From Vibrio maritimus (lineage in GTDB: Bacteria > Pseudomonadota > Gammaproteobacteria > Enterobacterales > Vibrionaceae), in assembly GCF_021441885.1 (NCBI RefSeq), contig NZ_CP090438.1, positions 3,224,001-3,288,000 on the forward strand: 64,000 bases of DNA. The letters run 5' to 3'. Below the pieces are notes generated by a model. That model had not been told where the DNA came from. It saw only the letters and a program-made list of their open reading frames with translations, and did no database searches. A program made the position numbers and the translations under genes. Positions 33,345 through 41,019 of the stretch are shown in pieces. Position 1 is the stretch's first letter, and the number at the start of each line of letters is the position of its first letter.

Positions 33345-35060
33345 TTACTTATGCGGAATCAACAACACTTGCCCAACAGCGAGTGAGTCTGAACGCAACT
33401 TATTGGCATCGCGGATGCTCTTAACACTCACCCCGTATTGCGACGCTATCTTGCCGAGATACTCTCCGCGCTTCACTGTGTGTTTGCGAAGTGGGAGATC
33501 CTTGAGGCTGACAGTGATATTGAGCTTTTGACCCAACTTAAGCACGTCAGATTTTAAGTTGTTCTCACGCTTGATATCGGCGACCGACACTTTGTACTTG
33601 TTGGCAACCTTACCAAGATAATCCCCTTTGACCACGGTATGAGTCACGGTCTTGGTTTCCACAGTATTCACTTTATTACTGACTTTGACAGGCGTGCTGC
33701 TGCCAGGAATTACCAGGGTTTGACCAACCGCTAATGACGTACTCTTCAGGTTATTCGCACTCTTAATTGCCGATACCGAAGAGCCATACTTCTGAGCGAT
33801 CACTGATAGAGACTCACCACGCTTCACTGTGTGCTTGCGCTGTTGTCCACGATTAGCGAACAACGTACCTTCAGGCGGATTTGCTTCAAAATATTGAACA
33901 ATCGCTTTTGCCAATGCACGTGCGAGTTTGTCTTGGTGACTGCGAGTGGTCAGAAGACGCTCTTCAGCCGGATTAGAAATAAAGCCTGTTTCAACCAGTA
34001 CCGATGGAATATCCGGCGACTTCAATACCGCAAGACTGGCATTGACTGGTTCTTTCTTGTGTAAGTGTGCAACTTTACCCATCTCTCGCAGTATCTTGGT
34101 CGCCACCTTATAGCCCTCTTTCTGAGAGTGGCTAAACTGAAGATCGAGTAGAGTTTGGCTAACATTTCTATCATTGGTGTTCTTGGCGAGCACTTCCCCT
34201 GCACCGCCCAGAAGCTCTGATTGTTGCTCATGGTTTTCTACCCAGCGAGCAATCTCTGTATTTGCTCGGCGAGTATTGAGAACAAACACCGACGCTCCGC
34301 GAGGCTGAGGCGTTCTAAATGCATCGGCGTGAACCGACACCAGTAAGTGAGCACCATTTTTACGAGCAATCTCAGAGCGTTTGTTGAGGTTTACGAAATA
34401 ATCTCCGCGGCGCGTAAGCACGGCCTTCATCCCAGGGATCGCGTCAATTTGTGCGGCCAGCTTCTTAGACACGCTCAAGGTGACATGCTTTTCGTATTTC
34501 TTCGTTGGACCAATTGAGCCAGGGTCCTCACCGCCATGACCCGCATCAATGGCGACAACAATGTCGGCGTTTCCACGCAGTTGCGACGCATCACGACTGA
34601 CTTCGGTTTTACTGCTTGGTGTGCTGGCAGCAGGTTGGCTGGTCGTTTTCCCGTGAGGTAAATCAATCACCAATCGATGACCATACTGACCACCCGGCGT
34701 CGGGTTTAGCTTAAATATCTGTGGCGTCGAAGACTTCTTTAACTCAAATACCAGCCTGTAGGTTCCCTTATTAGGCGGAGAACTTTTGCGAATTTTGCTA
34801 AGGACAGGGCTATCCGATACCCCTATCGGCAGCTTGGTATTGAGTGAGGTGTTTTTTAAATCAACCACGATTCGGGAAGGCCCCGTCAACGAAAAGTAGC
34901 TGTAATCCGCTTCGGACTTGAGGTCTATAACGACTCGAGTCTCGTCAGGAGATGGCCAAACACGAATACCCTCTAATGCATTTGCAAGAGTGACGGCAGG
35001 AAACAGTAAGCATAACGGCAGCATGACTTTCATCATGCTGCTAAGAAAACGACTGATCAA
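33345..35060 (-). CDS. amiB: N-acetylmuramoyl-L-alanine amidase AmiB with three LysM domains
   Basis: AmiB cleaves the amide bond between MurNAc and the stem peptide to split septal peptidoglycan, and is activated by EnvC. The 571-residue product has a signal peptide (MVKVMLPLC-type, residues about 10-28), an AMIN domain, the zinc amidase domain (VVAIDAGHGGEDPGSIGPTK, SVHADAF, VLVETGFISNPAEE) and three C-terminal LysM repeats starting HTVKRGESL, HTVVKGDYL and HTVKRGEYL. Its start overlaps the tsaE stop by four bases. EnvC, its likely activator, starts at 63.6 kb. Confidence 0.96.
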   Translation of the reverse strand: MISRFLSSMMKVMLPLCLLFPAVTLANALEGIRVWPSPDETRVVIDLKSEADYSYFSLTGPSRIVVDLKNTSLNTKLPIGVSDSPVLSKIRKSSPPNKGTYRLVFELKKSSTPQIFKLNPTPGGQYGHRLVIDLPHGKTTSQPAASTPSSKTEVSRDASQLRGNADIVVAIDAGHGGEDPGSIGPTKKYEKHVTLSVSKKLAAQIDAIPGMKAVLTRRGDYFVNLNKRSEIARKNGAHLLVSVHADAFRTPQPRGASVFVLNTRRANTEIARWVENHEQQSELLGGAGEVLAKNTNDRNVSQTLLDLQFSHSQKEGYKVATKILREMGKVAHLHKKEPVNASLAVLKSPDIPSVLVETGFISNPAEERLLTTRSHQDKLARALAKAIVQYFEANPPEGTLFANRGQQRKHTVKRGESLSVIAQKYGSSVSAIKSANNLKSTSLAVGQTLVIPGSSTPVKVSNKVNTVETKTVTHTVVKGDYLGKVANKYKVSVADIKRENNLKSDVLKLGQKLNITVSLKDLPLRKHTVKRGEYLGKIASQYGVSVKSIRDANKLRSDSLAVGQVLLIPHK

Positions 35061-35521
35061 TTTAACTCCAACTGACTAATTAACTCTCTTCCATAATCGC
35101 TATTTGCCATGAAGGCGATCTCTCTCGCTTCTCCTACATAACGGATTTCGATATCCAGATCTGCAGAAGGCAAAATACCCTGACCTTTCTCCGGCCATTC
35201 GACCAGACAAATTGCATCGTCTGAGAAGTAATCACGGATGCCCATAAACTCCAGCTCTTCGGGATCCGCAAGACGATAAAGGTCAAAGTGGTAGACATTC
35301 CAGCCATCAAGCTCATAGGGCTCAACTAACGTATAGGTTGGGCTTTTCACATTACCTTTGTGACCTAAGCTTTGAATAAAGCCACGACTGAATGTGGTTT
35401 TTCCCGCACCAAGGTCACCGTGCAAATAGATCGTTGTCTGTTTTGAACAGAGATTAGCTAGTTTAGTTCCAATTAAAATGGTTTCTGATTCATTAGCTAA
35501 GGAAAATTTTTTAGTACTCAT
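35057..35521 (-). CDS. tsaE: tRNA t6A biosynthesis ATPase TsaE
   Basis: TsaE is the ATPase that drives the TsaBD complex in making t6A37 of ANN-decoding tRNAs. The ATG at 35519-35521 gives 154 residues starting MSTKKFSLANESETILIGTK, the length of E. coli TsaE. A frame 22 codons longer is not supported. The P-loop LHGDLGAGKTTFSRGF and the downstream SPTYTLVEPYEL and HFDLYRLADPEEL motifs are clear. It is the first gene of the tsaE-amiB-mutL-miaA-hfq run; nnr, which precedes it in E. coli, is not here. Confidence 0.94.
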   Translation of the reverse strand: MSTKKFSLANESETILIGTKLANLCSKQTTIYLHGDLGAGKTTFSRGFIQSLGHKGNVKSPTYTLVEPYELDGWNVYHFDLYRLADPEELEFMGIRDYFSDDAICLVEWPEKGQGILPSADLDIEIRYVGEAREIAFMANSDYGRELISQLELN

Positions 35522-35791
35522 CACATTTTTCTCTGAGTGGTGCCTTTGAGAGCCGAAATAGTAAACTGTGTCGCTTTTCACAGACAAGTGATCTTCTGTA
35601 AGTAATCAGAAAATTTACCATTATTTTCAATTTAACCCTACTGTGAAAGTACAAAATAGTCGCCGAAAGTTTGTACAAGGCAACAAAGCACCGAGCAATC
35701 CACAATGGATCATTGCTTTTTTGCCGCTCATACTTGGGTAGCATTGGTTTTGAGTATAGAATACGCGTCCTTTTCTACTTGGGTAATCGTG
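35522..35791. other. Intergenic region between tsaE and queG
   Basis: This divergent gap of 270 bases should hold the promoters of both genes. I see no protein-coding gene in it. ACTTGGGTA occurs twice as a direct repeat (35735-35743 and 35778-35786 approximately). A terminator-like hairpin lies at 35694-35722 on the plus strand. Confidence 0.5.
35694..35722 (+). terminator. Terminator-like hairpin in the queG leader
   Basis: AGCAATCCA pairs with TGGatcATTGCT (three-base bulge, three-base loop), followed by TTTTT. It lies about 70 bases before the queG start, on the same strand. It could attenuate queG or end a short RNA from the tsaE-queG gap. The stem is modest. Confidence 0.35.
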
Positions 35792-36919
35792 ATGGACTTA
35801 AACAAGCTGGCTAGCGACATTAAAGTTTGGGCACAAGAACTCGGATTTCAAAAAGCCGGTATCAGCGATATCGACCTTCGAGATCAAGAGACTGTACTCA
35901 AAAGTTGGTTAGAAGCGGGTTATCACGGTGATATGGCTTGGATGGAAACGCATCAAGATCTGCGAATCCATCCTGACAAACTGCATCCCAACACGTGCAG
36001 AATCATCAGCGTTCGCATGGATTACCTACCAGAAGATGCAGGCTTCGCTACTAACCTAGAAGACAAACATTCGGGTTATATCAGTCGCTACGCGCTTGGG
36101 CGTGACTATCACAAGCTTATCCGCAACAAACTCAAGAAACTTGGTCAACGTATCGAGCAAGAGGTCTCTGAACTGGGCTATCGACCCTTTGTCGACTCGG
36201 CACCTGTCTTAGAGCGACCGATTGCTGAAAAAGCAGGATTAGGTTGGACAGGAAAACACTCCCTATTACTCGATAAAGACGCGGGTTCTTGGTTCTTTCT
36301 TGGTGAGCTGTTTATAGACCTGCCGCTACCAGTAGATGCGCCTGTCGAGAATCAATGCGGTAAATGCTCTGCCTGTGTGACATCATGCCCCACCAACGCC
36401 ATTCTTGATAATGGTGTCATTGATGCGAGACGCTGTATTTCTTACCTAACTATCGAATATAAAGGCGTGATTCCGGAATCATTGCGCTCTGCAATAGGCA
36501 ACCGTATCTATGGCTGTGATGATTGCCAACTTGTTTGTCCTTGGAACCGCTTTGCCGATCTGGGTCAGCAACCAGACTTTCAAAGACGCCCTGCTTTTAA
36601 TGACACCGACCTTGCCACTCTACTTACATGGGATGAAGCCACGTTTCTAAAATATATGGAAGGCTCAGCGATTCGAAGAATTGGTCATGAGCAGTGGCAG
36701 AGAAACCTCATCATAGCGATAGGCAACGCCCCTTATTCCGAGCGATATATTGAGGCACTAGCATCGATTCAAGGTCAATCAGAGCTTCTTGATGAACATA
36801 TTGTGTGGGCGCGCAAGCAACTACTCGATCAGCTGCCTGGTTCAGTCGACTCCCAACTCGCGACGAAAAACCAACGATTGATTCGTATCGTGAGAAAGGG
36901 ATTGCCCCGCGACGCCTAG
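35792..36919 (+). CDS. queG: Epoxyqueuosine reductase QueG
   Basis: QueG reduces epoxyqueuosine to queuosine in tRNA, using cobalamin and two [4Fe-4S] clusters. The ATG at 35792 gives 375 residues starting MDLNKLASDIKVWAQELGFQ. A frame 29 codons longer is without support. The cluster cysteines lie in QCGKCSACVTSCPTNAI (about residue 190) and IYGCDDCQLVCPWN (about residue 240). A C-terminal HEAT-like region follows. It lies next to the tRNA array, as in E. coli. Confidence 0.96.
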   Translation: MDLNKLASDIKVWAQELGFQKAGISDIDLRDQETVLKSWLEAGYHGDMAWMETHQDLRIHPDKLHPNTCRIISVRMDYLPEDAGFATNLEDKHSGYISRYALGRDYHKLIRNKLKKLGQRIEQEVSELGYRPFVDSAPVLERPIAEKAGLGWTGKHSLLLDKDAGSWFFLGELFIDLPLPVDAPVENQCGKCSACVTSCPTNAILDNGVIDARRCISYLTIEYKGVIPESLRSAIGNRIYGCDDCQLVCPWNRFADLGQQPDFQRRPAFNDTDLATLLTWDEATFLKYMEGSAIRRIGHEQWQRNLIIAIGNAPYSERYIEALASIQGQSELLDEHIVWARKQLLDQLPGSVDSQLATKNQRLIRIVRKGLPRDA

Positions 36920-36979
36920 CCGCCAATGGCTACAAAAAAATCAAATTAATTTTCTTGACTAACATCCCAAAATTCGATT

Positions 36980-36988
36980 TGTGGAAAA
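36980..36988 (-). promoter_or_regulatory. DnaA box (TTTTCCACA)
   Basis: On the minus strand TTTTCCACA fits the TTWTNCACA DnaA consensus fully. It is the box of the region nearest to queG. Confidence 0.55.
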
Positions 36989-37236
36989 ACTACATTTTCA
37001 TCGACAGTTAGTCGTTGAGAAATCAGGTTAAACACAGATTCAATATATGACCAGGATCAAAAAAACGTCACTTGCTGATCATTTTACTGTCAAGTAAAAA
37101 GTAAAAACAAAATGACATATTCAATTAAAAACAAATACTTACACGTGTAAATTTAATTTTCTACGACGCCGCTGTCATGTAAAGATCTTTCAAGTTTCAC
37201 TATTTAAACAGTCTCAAAAACAATTTATCAACCAAC

Positions 37237-37245
37237 TTATCCACA
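37237..37245 (+). promoter_or_regulatory. Perfect DnaA box (TTATCCACA)
   Basis: TTATCCACA is the high-affinity DnaA 9-mer. It faces a second perfect box nine bases away, forming an inverted pair. Confidence 0.65.
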
Positions 37246-37254
37246 GAATAATAA

Positions 37255-37263
37255 TGTGGATAA
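37255..37263 (-). promoter_or_regulatory. Perfect DnaA box, inverted
   Basis: TGTGGATAA is the exact inverse of the box at 37237-37245. Together the two form a palindrome with nine-base arms and a nine-base AT spacer. Confidence 0.65.
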
Positions 37264-37502
37264 CTCTGTTAATTTAAGTGTAACTGACCCGCAGCTAAGG
37301 CAATTGCCTACTACGATAGCGGTGTGTAGAAAATAGAATACACAGCAAATATTTTCGATGACGTAATCAGTACAAATCGAAAACTAATAAGCGTTAAATT
37401 TTAGGGAGTGATGCTTCTCAGCATTAGGAAAGAGCATGCGGTTGTGGGACTAAGTTTCTCAACTTTGTTATAACCGCTTCTTAAACCATTTCGGGGGAGA
37501 AA

Positions 37503-37578
37503 TGGAGCGACACACGAGGTTCGAACTCGTGACCTCAACCTTGGCAAGGTTGCGCTCTACCAACTGAGCTAGTGTCGC
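37503..37578 (-). tRNA. tRNA-Gly(GCC), copy 1 (last in the transcript)
   Basis: The 76-base gene has acceptor arms GCGACAC/GTGTCGC, an anticodon stem CAACC/GGTTG with loop TTGCCAA (anticodon GCC at 37543-37545), the T-loop TTCGAAC and an encoded TCCA end. All eight Gly copies appear identical over the mature sequence. It is the promoter-distal gene of a 13-gene array. Confidence 0.97.
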
Positions 37579-37597
37579 ATGTTCTCATAGAGAGAAT

Positions 37598-37674
<77 letters not shown>

Positions 37675-37716
37675 TCCGTATTGTGTCACCGTTAAGTACG
37701 ATGAAGACTATTTATT

Positions 37717-37767
37717 TGGAGCGACGCGACCAGCTTGGGCACGAGGTTCCTCGTGTGCTGCTTCGTC
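37717..37767 (-). pseudogene. tRNA-Gly-like hairpin, copy A
   Basis: On the minus strand this 51-base segment begins GACGAAGCAGC and ends GCGTCGCTCCA. It shares the TCGCTCCA end and part of the T arm with the neighbouring tRNA-Gly but has no anticodon or D arm. The stems GACG/CGTC, CAGC/GCTG and CACGAGG/CCTCGTG stack into one long hairpin with a CCA-type tail. It may be a degraded tRNA-Gly or a processing element. Confidence 0.6.
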
Positions 37768-37778
37768 TTTCCTAAATT

Positions 37779-37854
37779 TGGAGCGACACACGAGGTTCGA
37801 ACTCGTGACCTCAACCTTGGCAAGGTTGCGCTCTACCAACTGAGCTAGTGTCGC
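37779..37854 (-). tRNA. tRNA-Gly(GCC), copy 2
   Basis: Mature sequence appears identical to copy 1, with encoded CCA. It lies in the first 175-base repeat unit, between the two tRNA-like hairpins. Confidence 0.97.
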
Positions 37855-37891
37855 ATTTTGTCACCGTTAAGTACGATGAAGACTATTTATT

Positions 37892-37942
37892 TGGAGCGAC
37901 GCGACCAGCTTGGGCACGAGGTTCCTCGTGTGCTGCTTCGTC
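37892..37942 (-). pseudogene. tRNA-Gly-like hairpin, copy B
   Basis: This is a copy of the hairpin at 37717-37767, exactly 175 bases away. It lies between tRNA-Gly copies 2 and 3 where the rest of the array usually has a tRNA-fMet. Confidence 0.6.
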
Positions 37943-37953
37943 TTTCCTAAATT

Positions 37954-38029
37954 TGGAGCGACACACGAGGTTCGAACTCGTGACCTCAACCTTGGCAAGG
38001 TTGCGCTCTACCAACTGAGCTAGTGTCGC
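37954..38029 (-). tRNA. tRNA-Gly(GCC), copy 3
   Basis: Mature sequence appears identical to copy 1. It lies in the second 175-base repeat unit. Confidence 0.97.
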
Positions 38030-38066
38030 ATTTTGTCACCGTTAAGTACGATGAAGACTATCTGTT

Positions 38067-38142
38067 TGGAGCGACACACGAGGTTCGAACTCGTGACCTC
38101 AACCTTGGCAAGGTTGCGCTCTACCAACTGAGCTAGTGTCGC
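38067..38142 (-). tRNA. tRNA-Gly(GCC), copy 4
   Basis: Mature sequence appears identical to copy 1. It follows fMet copy 2 in the transcript, with a spacer containing TCTCATAAGAGAATT. Confidence 0.97.
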
Positions 38143-38160
38143 ATGTTCTCATAAGAGAAT

Positions 38161-38237
<77 letters not shown>

Positions 38238-38278
38238 TCCGTAGTCACCATTCAAAGCATGATGAAAGCTTATTAATT

Positions 38279-38354
38279 TGGAGCGACACACGAGGTTCGA
38301 ACTCGTGACCTCAACCTTGGCAAGGTTGCGCTCTACCAACTGAGCTAGTGTCGC
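38279..38354 (-). tRNA. tRNA-Gly(GCC), copy 5
   Basis: Mature sequence appears identical to copy 1. It is flanked by fMet copies 3 (upstream) and 2 (downstream). Confidence 0.97.
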
Positions 38355-38384
38355 ATATCAACAGCAAGTGCTATTGATTAAATT

Positions 38385-38461
<77 letters not shown>

Positions 38462-38504
38462 TCCGTAATCATCATTTAAGGCATGATGAAAGCGCCTATC
38501 AAAC

Positions 38505-38580
38505 TGGAGCGACACACGAGGTTCGAACTCGTGACCTCAACCTTGGCAAGGTTGCGCTCTACCAACTGAGCTAGTGTCGC
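38505..38580 (-). tRNA. tRNA-Gly(GCC), copy 6
   Basis: Mature sequence appears identical to copy 1. It lies in the 215-base repeat block. Confidence 0.97.
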
Positions 38581-38599
38581 ATGTTCTCATAAAGAGAAT

Positions 38600-38676
<77 letters not shown>

Positions 38677-38719
38677 TCCGTAATCATCATTTAAGGCATG
38701 ATGAAAGCGCCTATCAAAC

Positions 38720-38795
38720 TGGAGCGACACACGAGGTTCGAACTCGTGACCTCAACCTTGGCAAGGTTGCGCTCTACCAACTGAGCTAGTGTCGC
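38720..38795 (-). tRNA. tRNA-Gly(GCC), copy 7
   Basis: Mature sequence appears identical to copy 1. It lies in the 215-base repeat block. Confidence 0.97.
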
Positions 38796-38814
38796 ATCTT
38801 CTCATAAAGAGAAT

Positions 38815-38891
<77 letters not shown>

Positions 38892-38934
38892 TCCGTAATC
38901 ATCATTTAAGGCATGATGAAAGCGCCTATCAAAC

Positions 38935-39010
38935 TGGAGCGACACACGAGGTTCGAACTCGTGACCTCAACCTTGGCAAGGTTGCGCTCTACCAACTGAG
39001 CTAGTGTCGC
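38935..39010 (-). tRNA. tRNA-Gly(GCC), copy 8 (first in the transcript)
   Basis: Mature sequence appears identical to copy 1. It begins about 25 bases after the predicted transcription start of the array. Confidence 0.97.
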
Positions 39011-39041
39011 ATTGAACGTCTTTCGTCGTTCAGGGCTGCGA

Positions 39042-39069
39042 ATTATAAGAGCATTTTTTTGTGATGCAA
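39042..39069 (-). promoter_or_regulatory. Promoter of the tRNA array
   Basis: On the minus strand TTGCAT (39064-39069) and a perfect TATAAT (39042-39047) are 16 bases apart and followed by the GC-rich discriminator TCGCAGCCC. This is the form expected of a stringently controlled stable-RNA promoter. The start would fall about 25 bases before tRNA-Gly copy 8. Confidence 0.88.
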
Positions 39070-39185
39070 GTCCTTATCAGCAAAAAAATGATCTTTTTTC
39101 CCGTTTGATGAAAAAGCACACAATTTTGCGATAACTTCTTATCTTTCGCAGCTCAAAGTCATTGTTTTTAACAAGTATTCAACGA

Positions 39186-39731
39186 TCAAATAGTGAAAAT
39201 GGTTTCACGATAGAACTTAAGCTCAGCGATCGATTCTCGAATATCATCTAGCGCTAGGTGCGTACCCTGTTTAGTAAAGCCATCAAGCACCTCAGGCTTC
39301 CAGCGACGAGTCAGTTCTTTAATCGTGCTGACATCGACGTAACGGTAATGGAAGTACTCTTCAAGTTCTGGCATGTGTTTATACAAGAAACGACGATCTT
39401 GACCGATACTGTTGCCGCAAATAGGCGACTTACCTTTTGGTACCCACTTTTCCAAAAACGCGATAGTTTCACGGATCGAACTCTCCTCATCGTGGTCGCT
39501 TGCTTGAACACGAGCCACCAGCCCGCTAGCTGTGTGAGTATTGGTGCACCAGTCGTCCATCTTCGCTAATTCACTTTCTGGTTGATGGATGGCAATTACC
39601 GGTCCTTCAGCCAAGATATTCAACTCGCTATCGGTCACAATACTCGCGATCTCGATGATTTTGTGTGTCTCAGGATCCAGCCCGGTCATCTCCAGATCAA
39701 CCCAGATCAAATTGTCATCGCTGAAAGACAT
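39186..39731 (-). CDS. orn: Oligoribonuclease
   Basis: Orn is a DEDDh 3'-5' exonuclease that degrades two-residue RNAs, including pGpG from cyclic di-GMP turnover. The 181-residue product has DLEMTGLDPE (catalytic Asp and Glu, about residues 12-21), the central CGNSIGQDRRFLYKHMP and the C-terminal HLALDDIRESIAEL. It is divergent from rsgA, as in E. coli. Confidence 0.97.
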   Translation of the reverse strand: MSFSDDNLIWVDLEMTGLDPETHKIIEIASIVTDSELNILAEGPVIAIHQPESELAKMDDWCTNTHTASGLVARVQASDHDEESSIRETIAFLEKWVPKGKSPICGNSIGQDRRFLYKHMPELEEYFHYRYVDVSTIKELTRRWKPEVLDGFTKQGTHLALDDIRESIAELKFYRETIFTI

Positions 39732-39830
39732 AACGCCCTCGTCTATTTGTTTTCTGTCAAAAGAGGTACTATACCGAAATTAAATTCAGTAACCAAAATG
39801 GTTTGATGCGAATCGCATCAATGAAATATC

Positions 39831-40886
39831 GTGGCGAAAAAGAAAAAACTGACCAAAGGTCAAGTGCGTCGTGTACGCAGCAACCAAAAGAAGAAACTAG
39901 CAAAAGAAGAAACCATCCAGTGGGATGAGACCATGCTTGGCAATGTCAAGCAGGGGCTAGTGATCACTCGATTCGGTCAACATGCTGATATCGAAGATCT
40001 CGAAACCAAAGAAATCCATCGCTGCAACTTGCGTCGTGGCATTGAGTCCTTGGTGTCTGGCGACCGCGTGAAATGGCGCATTGGTCTCGAATCCATGCAC
40101 GGCATCTCAGGTGTCGTCGAGGCCGTTGAACCAAGAAGCTCGATGCTGACGCGCCCAGATTACTACGACGGCCTCAAGCCCGTCGCCGCTAACGTTGATC
40201 AAATGGTTATTGTGTCAGCAGTAGTACCAGAGCTTTCACTGAATATCATCGACCGCTACCTTATCGCCTCGGAAACACTTCAGATTGCTCCATTAGTCGT
40301 GCTAAACAAGATTGACCTACTTCCAGAAGAGAGTCGCGACGAGTTTTACCAGCTGTTGGAGGTGTATAAAAACATCGGCTACAAGGTGCTACTCGTCAGT
40401 AAAGAATCTGGTGAAGGCATTGCGGAGCTTGAAGCTCACCTTAAAGACAAAATCAACATCTTCGTTGGTCAGTCTGGCGTAGGTAAATCTAGCTTGGTCA
40501 ACGCACTCATGCCAGAGCTTGATGTGGAAGAAGGCGCGGTTTCTGAAAACTCAGGCCTAGGTCAGCACACCACGACAGCCGCTAGACTTTATCACTTCCC
40601 TTCCGGTGGTGATTTGATCGATTCTCCAGGGGTTCGAGAGTTTGGTTTGTGGCACTTAGAGCCGAGCGAAGTCACGGAAGCCTTTGTCGAATTCAGACCT
40701 TATCTAGGTGGGTGTAAGTTCCGCGATTGCAAACATTTAGATGACCCAGGTTGTATTCTGCGTGAAGCAGTGGAAGATGGAAAGATCGACCCGGTTCGAT
40801 TTGATAACTATCACCGCATCATTGATAGCATGGCAGAAGGTAAAGCCAACCGTCAGTACTCACGGAACAAGAAAGCCGATCTGTAA
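39831..40886 (+). CDS. rsgA: Small-subunit ribosome biogenesis GTPase RsgA
   Basis: RsgA matures the decoding centre of the 30S subunit and releases RbfA. The 351-residue product starts at GTG, with a Lys-rich N-terminus (MAKKKKLTKGQVRRVRSNQK). It has an OB fold and a circularly permuted GTPase (NKIDLL, then GQSGVGKSSLVN, then DSPGVREFG), and a zinc-binding C-terminal domain with CKFRDCKHLDDPGC. It precedes psd by 133 bases. Confidence 0.97.
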   Translation: MAKKKKLTKGQVRRVRSNQKKKLAKEETIQWDETMLGNVKQGLVITRFGQHADIEDLETKEIHRCNLRRGIESLVSGDRVKWRIGLESMHGISGVVEAVEPRSSMLTRPDYYDGLKPVAANVDQMVIVSAVVPELSLNIIDRYLIASETLQIAPLVVLNKIDLLPEESRDEFYQLLEVYKNIGYKVLLVSKESGEGIAELEAHLKDKINIFVGQSGVGKSSLVNALMPELDVEEGAVSENSGLGQHTTTAARLYHFPSGGDLIDSPGVREFGLWHLEPSEVTEAFVEFRPYLGGCKFRDCKHLDDPGCILREAVEDGKIDPVRFDNYHRIIDSMAEGKANRQYSRNKKADL

Positions 40887-41019
40887 TTCATGATAAGACT
40901 CGGACTGGTTTAACACTCTGTCCGTGTACTTGTCACAATTTGCTGACATTTGAAGCGATTTCCATTAGTATCTCGCGCCCTGAAGTAATATCAATCAATT
41001 AACGTTGGAATTTTAGACG

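Larger units (their letters stand above)
36920..37502. other. AT-rich intergenic region with DnaA boxes, possible datA-like locus
   Basis: No open frame of substance lies in this 583-base gap between queG and the last tRNA of the array. It has DnaA consensus boxes at 36980-36988, 37237-37245 and 37255-37263, near-matches at 37028-37036 and 37323-37331 (one mismatch each), three GATC sites and a 12-base palindrome TTACACGTGTAA near 37139. E. coli, as I recall, has datA between queG and glyVXY. Function here is inferred from position and boxes alone. Confidence 0.5.
37686..38060. repeat. 175-bp tandem repeat within the tRNA array
   Basis: The unit starting TCACCGTTAAGTACGATGAA occurs at 37686, 37861 and 38036, exactly 175 bases apart. 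Each of the first two units holds a spacer, a tRNA-like hairpin and a full tRNA-Gly. The third is cut short, going from the spacer straight to tRNA-Gly copy 4. This points to recent tandem duplication by recombination between tRNA copies. Confidence 0.9.

Noticed and set aside
37380..37502. A terminator for the tRNA array
   Set aside because: Short stems such as ATGCT-GAGA-AGCAT occur downstream of the last tRNA, but none has a proper T-run, so the end of the array was left uncalled.
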